From: Macrostomum hystrix
Taxonomy: Eukaryota; Platyhelminthes; Macrostomidae
DNA: 64,000 bases
Assembly (NCBI GenBank): GCA_950097015.1
Contig: CATNEN010000002.1
Coordinates: forward strand, 434,001-498,000
Reading direction: 5' to 3'
A program made the translations under genes and the position numbers. Positions 57,178 through 64,000 of this stretch are shown here, one piece after another; positions within the stretch are counted from its first letter, which is position 1, and the number at the start of each line of letters is the position of its first letter. A model generated the notes under the pieces. That model ran no database searches and was not told where the DNA came from. It saw only the letters and a list, made by a program, of their open reading frames with translations.

Positions 57178-57818
57178 AGTAGTTTACAGACATTTTATAT
57201 CGTGTAGCTTAGCTTTACTCGGCTAACTTACCCCTGTGTAGGTTTTATCGGTGTATAATTCGTATAGCGGTCTAACGCGTTTGCCTCTGGCACCAAGGTC
57301 CCTGAGCTCGATTTCGCGGCGAGGCCCCATTAATTTGTGGTGCAGAAGGCTTGTCGCGCAATTCACGTCCTTTTGGGCCAACCTCCAAGGCACAGTACAC
57401 TGCATCACAATGATGAAGTCAGGGCAGATGTACACACCTGTGTGCTCAGGAGTCAGCGAAATGGGCAGAATTGCCTCCTCGCTGGCCGCAGGTCTAGTGT
57501 CACCAAATGATGTGCCACTGGCCGTAGCCCTCCTGCAAGTTATTGTCATTATTAGTAAGTTAACTGGCTTTCCCCAATCAGAATAGGCTGATTAACTTCC
57601 CTCAGATGAAGAAGATTAGCTTTCCTGTGGATGAGTAGATTGCAGCGTTCTTTCCAAATCGATACTAAGTTTTGCAGGAGTTTTCTTTCAGTAGGAAGTT
57701 TTGGTCCCTGAATTTCCGTCAACAGTCTGTAACTATTGGCAACAAGCGACAAAAAAGTAAAATTTGGCTTTATTTGACAAAATTTCTTTAAATCCCGATG
57801 TTTTAGCCGCTGAACAGT
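57178..57818. other. Intergenic DNA with a SINE copy
   Basis: Apart from the SINE at 57262-57556 the sequence is anonymous and AT-rich. Confidence 0.6.
57262..57556 (+). mobile_element. tRNA-derived SINE, family 1
   Basis: The body matches 43536-43830 throughout: GCACCAAGGTCCCTGAGCTC, GGCAGATGTACACACCTGTG and GTGTCACCAAATGATGTGCC. It has an ATTGTCATTATTA tail. Confidence 0.8.
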
Positions 57819-58416
57819 ATCTAAACGGTTACTGTGTATCTAACAGGTTCCTGTGTATCTAACAGGTTCCTGTGTATCTAACAGGTTCCTGTGTATCTAA
57901 CAGGTTCCTTTGTATCTAACAGGTTACTGTGTATCTAACAGGTTCCTGTGTATCTAACAGGTTCCTTTGTATCTAACAGGTTCCTGTGTATCTAACAGGT
58001 TCCTGTGTATCTAACAGGTTCCAGTGTATCTAAAAGGTTCCTGTGTATCTAACAGGTTCCTGTGTATCTAAAAGGTTCCTGTGTATCTAAAAGGTTCCAG
58101 TGTATCTAAAAGGTTCCTGTGTATCTAACAGGTTCCTGTGTATCTAAAAGGTTCCTGTGTATCTAAAAGGTTCCTGTGTATCTAAAAGGTTCCTGTGTAT
58201 CTAACAGGTTCCTGTGTATCTAAAAGGTTCCTGTGTATCTAACAGGTTCCTGTGTATCTAACAGGTTCCTGTGTATCTAATCGGTTCATGAATATCTAAC
58301 AGATTCCTGTGTATCTAACAGGTTCCTGTGTATCTAACAGGTTCCTGTGTATCTAAAAGGTTCCTGTATATCTAACAGGTTCCTGTTTATCTAACAGGTT
58401 CCTGTTTATCTAACAG
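57819..58416 (+). repeat. 19-bp minisatellite, about 31 copies
   Basis: Unit AACAGGTTCCTGTGTATCT with an AAAAGG variant interspersed in the middle third and a few single-base variants. It contains stops in every frame (TAA), so it is noncoding. Confidence 0.96.
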
Positions 58417-58527
58417 TAAAAAACGCAGCCAAAATTCCACTGGAAGGTTGCGGCAGCGAATCGCAGGCCTTCCGCGCCTTGGCAACAGCAGCAAGTGCAT
58501 CGCTGGGCAGCTTCCTCGAATTCTAGT

Positions 58528-58637
58528 CTGCCCTATCGAACAGCCACCTGCCTGTCGATGAGAGGCGGGCTTTGGCGACCAGAAAACCTCAGCGAATGCG
58601 TCGATCTGACCAACCTGCTGATTTCGGAGCTCAACCT
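58528..58637 (+). pseudogene. Orphan exon-like fragment resembling a HormR domain
   Basis: The frame reads ATCLSMRGGLWRPENLSECV then DLTNLLISELNL and is followed by a donor-like CAACCT|GTGAGC. The C-x(6)-W-x(7)-C pattern with P-x-N-L-S-E-C resembles the end of the hormone-receptor (HormR) domain of adhesion GPCRs. No GPCR exons follow in the window, so if real it is a displaced fragment. The resemblance is short. Confidence 0.25.
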
Positions 58638-58738
58638 GTGAGCACCTTCGAGCTCAAATCCTGTCGAGTCGATGATCTAATTAGCTCATTCACATTCAGC
58701 TGGCTTGTCTTCCATCTCACCCTCCTGTCACCCTCCTT

Positions 58739-58792
58739 CCTCAAATTTCTACCCTTTTCTCATGCAAAAATTGGCTGATTCGGAAATAGACG
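58739..58792 (+). repeat. Short duplicated segment, copy 2
   Basis: Matches 51938-51992 at all but about three of 52 positions. Confidence 0.75.
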
Positions 58793-59555
58793 AAATGTAC
58801 TTTCTTATAGCAGCTGGAACGCCAAAAACAAAAAAAGATTTTTCAAAATCAATTTTATGTTCTACCATGCACTATCATAAGTCTACAGTAAAAATATCAC
58901 TTAATCCTACATTCTATGTATTGATTGATTAGTCTTTGAATCAAATGCGGTCGGTTTTACAACGGTTTCTCGACGTCATACGACGCCATAGAATCTCGAC
59001 GTGACTCATACCAGCCAATCAGATAGCTCGGATTTGGCTGGCATAGAGGGGTCCAAAATGGCTATAAAGACGAGACACTGGTGCACTATAAAAGTCAATT
59101 ACCTAAAGTTTTCTACGAGTGTATGAGCTGAAAACGAAAAACTTTTTATTTTTGTTTTCGCTAAAACGTCACAAAATTTACAATAATACATACTTACTTT
59201 CGGAAAGTATTAAGGGCTAGTGTCGCAATACATTTGTTGCTAAGTCTTAGAGTACAATAGTACCTGACACGTCCTGAGAATTCTCTCAGGATTTAGTTAC
59301 GTATTTCTTGGCCCATCCTGAGTTACAAAAATGAAATATCACACAACCGCTACTCTGAAACGCGCAACCATATAGCACAAGTGCACAAGTCCAGCTTGTG
59401 ACAAACCTAAGAGAAGGAAAATTTCGCCATTTTCACAAGTAAAGCTGTGCAAATGTTCACGAGACTTTCAAGCAGAGAGTAATCTTTGCAAGGTAGTAAA
59501 GCGCAACTGTTGAGTTAAGCGCAACCACAGCACAGCTCCGATTTTTATAAAATTG

Positions 59556-59565
59556 CGGCTATAAA
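59556..59565 (+). promoter_or_regulatory. Possible TATA box of paralog B
   Basis: GGCTATAAAG about 100 bp upstream of ATG 59662. A second GGCTATAAAG lies near 59059. Motif match only. Confidence 0.25.
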
Positions 59566-59661
59566 GTCTTTTTTGAATCGGAAAAGGTATATCAGCAATT
59601 GTGACATCATCTATAAACTCGTATAACTAGTTTGTGGCAGCCACGAGACAAGTTTCAAGAA

Positions 59662-61633
59662 ATGAGCAGCGAAGAGGCACTGAGCATGAAGCTGTCTGAA
59701 AAGATGCAGCGTGTTGGATTCAACTCGCGCAATGCCAGGGTTCAATCAGCCATCGCTGACACGTTGTTCGATATTTTTAGATTCCTTTTCAAGCTGGAAG
59801 ATCTGCATATGTTTGGCAGCTTCTCTGATGGCTGGGGCAGCTGCTTGACTAAACTGGATGGTAGCGTGGAAGATGGCAGCGATATTGACGCCACTGTCAT
59901 CTTCTCTGACCTGGATGTGGTACACCTATGTACTGCGTCTATGACAAACATTACCTGCAGCGCGCCAGGTAATACGTTTTCTGACTACAGAGATGGTCAT
60001 ATCAGGTCTCCAATCAAGGGTTAGTTTAATTGATAGTTAATATCACGTTTTTTTCATCCAACTTTGATATTTTAATGTTAATACTGATCAAGTAAAAATG
60101 TTAATTTTTAGCGAACGCGCCAAACTTATGCTTTCCTAAGCCGAAGAACAACACGATCTGCGCCTTCGACCTGATATTCGCCCAGCCCTGCTGCGGCTAT
60201 CCTCCAGTCGCCGTTCTCCAGCCAGACTACAGGAACCGCGTCGGTCAACCTTCCTGCATGCCTGAGCCCATCATGAAGCTGCTCAGAGACCAGGTGTTCG
60301 GAGACTCGCCCAAGTGTCACGCGGTCTCGGCGTCGCCTCCAGGTGAGGAAGGCGGATACCTGCGAGTGAGCACAACCTTCCTTGAGAGAGTTGTCTTGCG
60401 CAACCTTAACACCGTTCAGGGTCAGTTCTTCATTATTGTCAAGTTCCTCATCAAGAGGGTGATTAGCAAAGAGGTGAGCGGTCTGAAATCGTACATGGCC
60501 AAGAACTTGCTGTTCTACATGCTCGACGAGACTGCAGCAGAAGAGTGGAAACCGCAAAACCTGCTCCGCCTTGTGCGGAAGTCGCTGAATATGCTAGCAG
60601 ATATGATGGAAAGCTCTGACGCTAACGACGTCTGCATGAAGCACTTCTTTCTTAGAGACGCAAATGTTTATTTAAAGAAGCAAAAATTAAACACAGATTA
60701 TTATATACCCAAAGGTGCAATAATCGCCGTTGTGAAGAAAACGGTTGAACAACTCACCGTCCACGTGCGTAGCTATCTAGACATAATTCCAGGACCCGAA
60801 GTAAGCGTTGTCCACTTCCACGTATTTTATATCTTTCTGGTTTACGTAGAAATTCTTGAATCAGCCGGTGACAAGCACATCTCGATTCTCCAAGGCCTAT
60901 TCGAATTGGTTGCGAGTGTTAAGATCTCCATTGAAGACTTTCACAGCTCATCCGAGAACTCGCGTCTCGAATTTATTCTCAAGAGAGTGGCGGAGATTCC
61001 AGAAACATTGCCAGCCACCAAAGAGCACCTCAAGGTGATGGCCTACCAGAGAGTTGGAATACCTTTCTCTGATTCAGGCAACAATTTGGAATATTCCTTC
61101 AACAGAGGCATCGACTGCAATTTCATTTCCGATGAAACAACTCACGAGGAAATAAAGTCACTGGTGCTGATGACATTGTCAGAGGTCAACGCCTTCGGAA
61201 TCGTTGCTTCAGGAGAAAAAATAATCAGCTGCAAATTCGAGGACATGATCGGAGGCCTTCTTTCATACTTCACTAATATTCGGCGCGGTGTCATTCCTAG
61301 GAGCGATCTTCTGCTTCAAGCGATATCTAGAATCTCGCCGATAGTTTCTGAGCTGCATGAGTGCGATGTGAGTTCAATTCTGGTTGAAATGCTGCTTGAA
61401 ATTTCACGAACTTTGATTAGCTTACATGACTGAACCCCAAAATGTGTGCTTTTCTTTTCAAGAAGCTGCAAATGTTGCGCACCAGAGCCAATCTGATCCG
61501 GATGATGGGTCAGATACGCAGGTCGCTGCCCTTGGCCAGGCGGCCTCGAAATTTAAATTCGACTGGCGAGTCCGATGTCTACAGTCGCCCACCTGGCCTA
61601 GAAACATTGTTGATTGAAGATGATCTGGATTGA
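59662..61633 (+). CDS. Mab-21/cGAS-like nucleotidyltransferase, paralog B (3 exons)
   Basis: Exons 59662-60019, 60112-61367 and 61463-61633; phases 1 and 0, as in paralog A; about 594 residues. I use the ATG at 59662 (MSSEEALSMK) because it aligns with the start of paralog A; an in-frame ATG 30 bp upstream is possible. GS is at residues 52-53, D74-I-D76 is the metal pair and D139 the third acidic residue. The Mab-21 C-lobe (YLRVSTTFLERVVL, SYMAKNLLFYMLDETAA, HFFLRDANVYL) is present. Exon 1 and the second half of exon 2 are only moderately similar to paralog A, while 60185-60554 is almost identical. If intron 2 (95 bp) is kept, the frame stops at 61433. The C-terminus ends LLIEDDLD. Likely an innate-immune type nucleotide second-messenger synthase, by family; this is inference. 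Confidence 0.82.
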
Positions 61634-61695
61634 GTCCGATGTCTACAGTGGCCCACCTGGCCTAGAAACATTGTTGATTGAAGATGATCTGGATT
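61568..61695 (+). repeat. 64-bp tandem duplication over the stop codon of paralog B
   Basis: Two 64-bp copies with one difference (C or G in CAGTSGCCC). The first codes the last residues (SDVYSRPPGLETLLIEDDLD) and stop; the second is now 3' UTR and repeats the same codons and stop in a shifted frame. Confidence 0.92.
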
Positions 61696-61888
61696 GAGGC
61701 TTGCTTTATTTGACTAACGCCACGAGTGCTTTTGACATAAGGAAACAAGCAATCATTTGATTGTTTATTGTATACTAATAGTTAATTTCTTCATTGCTAA
61801 GGTTGTGGTCATTGTTACTACGGCTCTCGACAATGGATCTTTTTTAGAATCCAATATATTTTATATTGATTACACCTGCCCTAATCGG

Positions 61889-62155
61889 GAAAGATGTGCA
61901 GCCGACAGCACAGCCGCAGCTATTGCGCGGCGCATCTGCAGGCTGCGTACGGCTGTTCAGTCCATGGACTGGGGGGACGCCACACCCAACCTCAATTACC
62001 CCAGCTAATGCGGTACCCATTTAACATCTGAGTGAATACAGAGTCTTGCAAAAGGATACAAATTGTTCCAGTGGAGTCAGGAATTGAACCCCCGACCTTC
62101 AAGTCGTTTGTAAGTAGTTTGTCGTTTGCGCTCCAACCACAAGGCCAAAACCTCC
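61889..62155 (-). mobile_element. tRNA-derived SINE, family 2
   Basis: On the minus strand it begins with a tRNA-like head (TTGGCCTTGTGGTTGGAGCG as A-box region; GGGGTTCAATTCC as B box). The body contains CCATGGACTGGGGGGACGCC on the plus strand. Shared with 63215-63440. Confidence 0.78.
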
Positions 62156-63214
62156 CTTTTAGAATCCAAACAGTTATAGAACTGCACTGTCCAAACTCTA
62201 CTAGTTGCTAGCCAGAGAAGTCAATGAAACAAACATACACAGAAAAATATACTCAATGTTAATAAAATTATGCAGGAAAATGTTAGCGCGTGGAACAACC
62301 ACGAGCCTCAACTTTTGCTGCTGGTCATAGCCCATGTGAAACTGGTTGTGTCTACGTCATGTTCGCTTCTATTATCCTCCGTAACAGGACATGCGTGGGA
62401 TTCAAGGGCCATTCAAATGTGATACCAAAAAGCAAACTTATAGCTGACTCTCTTGATCAAACACAAGACCCAAGATCATGTATCGATCAACTATACATTT
62501 CATAGCTTCACTGTAACGTTAGGCTCATTGTTGCTACGGTTCCCGTATGATGATTTTTACCATGCAATACTTTTTAGAACACATGCTATTTATCTAAATC
62601 TAAGTAGACTTTTTCTTTGGTCCAGCTAGTTGCTTATTTAACTACTTACAGTAGCATGTAAAGTATGCGGTAGCTACGAGCGTATTAGTGATTACCATAA
62701 TCGAACACTTCACTGCTCTTGAAAATTTTCTGATCCAGACTGCACTTGTCCTGCAGATTCATTTGTTAATTAACCTGTCACTTAATTGCCTAATACAGCG
62801 AAATAATAAAGTTCTAATAAGCTTGTCACAGTCAAGTGGGCAAAAGCAAATTGTTATTTCTAAGAAACACTGCATTCCAAGAAACAGAGAAGGGAGCTAA
62901 AATATATTATCAGTTGTCTGCTTGCCCCTCATCAGGTAGATGAATGCTAGTCGACCGAGTGCAGGAAAGTCAACGATGCAAAAAACTAAATCAGATCACT
63001 TGGCGAGTAGCACAGGATAGTTACCGACAAAAACAAAAAGCACTTCGAAAGATGATAGCAAACGAGGAAAGCTGAAACTTGTCACAGGTCAGGCAAGAAG
63101 AGACAAAGAATGACTTGAGTTATCTATACTTAAAAAGTTGTTAATTGCTGCCACGGAAGACAATAAGATGCGAATTTCTGTCTAAACAAAAATTAACTAT
63201 AATAATGAATTTGC

Positions 63215-63440
63215 TATGTGAAGCCTGCGTACGGCTGTACAGTCTATGGACTGGGGAGACGCCACACCCAACCCTTAATTATCCCAGTTGGTACCTTTTC
63301 AACAGCTGGGTGAGCTGAAGCAAAGCAGCGTTAAGTGTCTTGCAAAATGACAAAAATTGTTCCAGTGGAGTCGGGAATCGAAGCCCCGACATTTAAGTCG
63401 CGTGCCCGACGCTCTAACCACAAGGCTACAACCGCCTGTG
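63215..63440 (-). mobile_element. tRNA-derived SINE, family 2
   Basis: Minus-strand head TAGCCTTGTGGTTAGAGCGT and B box GCTTCGATTCCC. The plus strand shares GCCTGCGTACGGCTGT, GACGCCACACCCAACC and ATTGTTCCAGTGGAGTC with 61889-62155. It looks like a tRNA remnant, but the acceptor stem does not close, so it is not a functional tRNA gene. Confidence 0.8.
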
Positions 63441-64000
63441 TCTAAACAAAGAACACCATAGATCGATTTAGGCGCTCTAAGAAATAAGACAATGCACAAG
63501 CATTCGATGAGTGGTCCGAACTGACTGACTGACATCTTGACGCAAGGTCGCCGGATTTCATTGGCTGCAGCAATCTCTCTTGTCAAGCAGCGGTATAGGA
63601 AATTGGTTTTGTCAGCCGTTAGCTACAGTTCCACGAATTTATTATTCTAGCAAGGGCTCGATACTGAACTTAGCTGCTACGCGAGCTAGTTTCATAGTAA
63701 TGCTACAACCCGAAAGAATATTTTTTAGAAAATTTACCTCTTTCTCTTGTCAAGAAAAGTGGAGAATTCAGCTTGGGAACCCCGAATTCTAAAGAGTTCC
63801 TGAACATCAAAATAATCTGAATAGAGCAAAAAACAGAGTTTTCTTCTATGCGTGTGGGGTAACCTCTTCCGTCTTCTGCTGCAGCCACTTACTGCGCTGC
63901 GCTGGCGTATCCCCATACCCCATGCCAAATTCTGCCCCGGAGGAAAGAAGGGCCTGTCAGATGGAATAATGGTGGGGGTGGCTTAGCCAGGCGCATCACT

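Larger units (their letters stand above)
58417..59661. other. Intergenic DNA upstream of paralog B
   Basis: Begins with a GC-rich, exon-like stretch (58430-58640, see separate entry), then the short duplicated segment at 58739, then AT-rich DNA. A TATA-like GGCTATAAAG at 59556-59565 lies about 100 bp before the ATG of paralog B. Confidence 0.55.
61696..64000. other. Intergenic DNA with two SINE-2 copies
   Basis: Besides the SINEs at 61889 and 63215, AT-rich with no gene recognised. Short open frames have no supporting features. Confidence 0.6.

Noticed and set aside
61368-61433. End of paralog B at the stop at 61431-61433
   Set aside because: A GTGAGT donor at 61368 and TTCAAG acceptor at 61462 join in phase 0 to a last exon with the same acidic end as paralog A. 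The unspliced stop is probably an intron retention product.
63360-63435. Functional tRNA gene on the minus strand
   Set aside because: A and B boxes are present but the acceptor stem does not pair and the same sequence recurs as part of a SINE.

Overview
The window is animal genomic DNA: large GT-AG introns, very long exons, tRNA-derived SINEs, minisatellites and a Ty3/gypsy-type LTR element. The gene content and GC-rich, compact coding style suggest a bilaterian invertebrate, perhaps a lophotrochozoan or free-living flatworm. That placement is inference; no diagnostic marker gene is present.

1-46075 (+) is the 3' part of one giant spectraplakin gene (MACF1/dystonin/shortstop family), entering from the left edge. 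I could chain 27 core exons with matching splice phase at every junction, giving about 10,900 residues. In order: end of the plakin domain with a divergent SH3 (1-4300); plakin (plectin) repeats spread over four exons and interrupted by large disordered inserts (4300-25650); a rod of spectrin repeats (26593-40948); an EF-hand pair, GAS2-related (GAR) microtubule-binding domain and a Ser/Arg-rich tail (41724-46075). Two exons are exceptional: an 8.4 kb exon (9196-17616) with about 63 copies of an 11-residue repeat followed by about 135 copies of a 10-12-residue repeat, and a 7.6 kb exon (about 18075-25652) coding an acidic disordered region with several recurring short motifs. Four small phase-symmetric candidate cassette exons lie in introns.

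48311-51812 and 59662-61633 (+) are two paralogous three-exon genes for Mab-21/cGAS-like nucleotidyltransferase-fold proteins with the same intron phases. Both keep a GS motif, a D-x-D pair and a third Asp in the places expected of an active enzyme. A 370-bp stretch of their second exons is 99% identical while the flanks are strongly diverged, which points to recent gene conversion.

Between the paralogs lie a 16-bp minisatellite (52005-52475), a young LTR retrotransposon (52552-57177; identical 155-bp LTRs, 5-bp target duplication, one in-frame TGA between gag and pol), a SINE copy, a 19-bp minisatellite (about 57819-58416) and a possible orphan HormR-like exon (about 58528-58637). The right end (61696-64000) shows only SINE copies and anonymous DNA.
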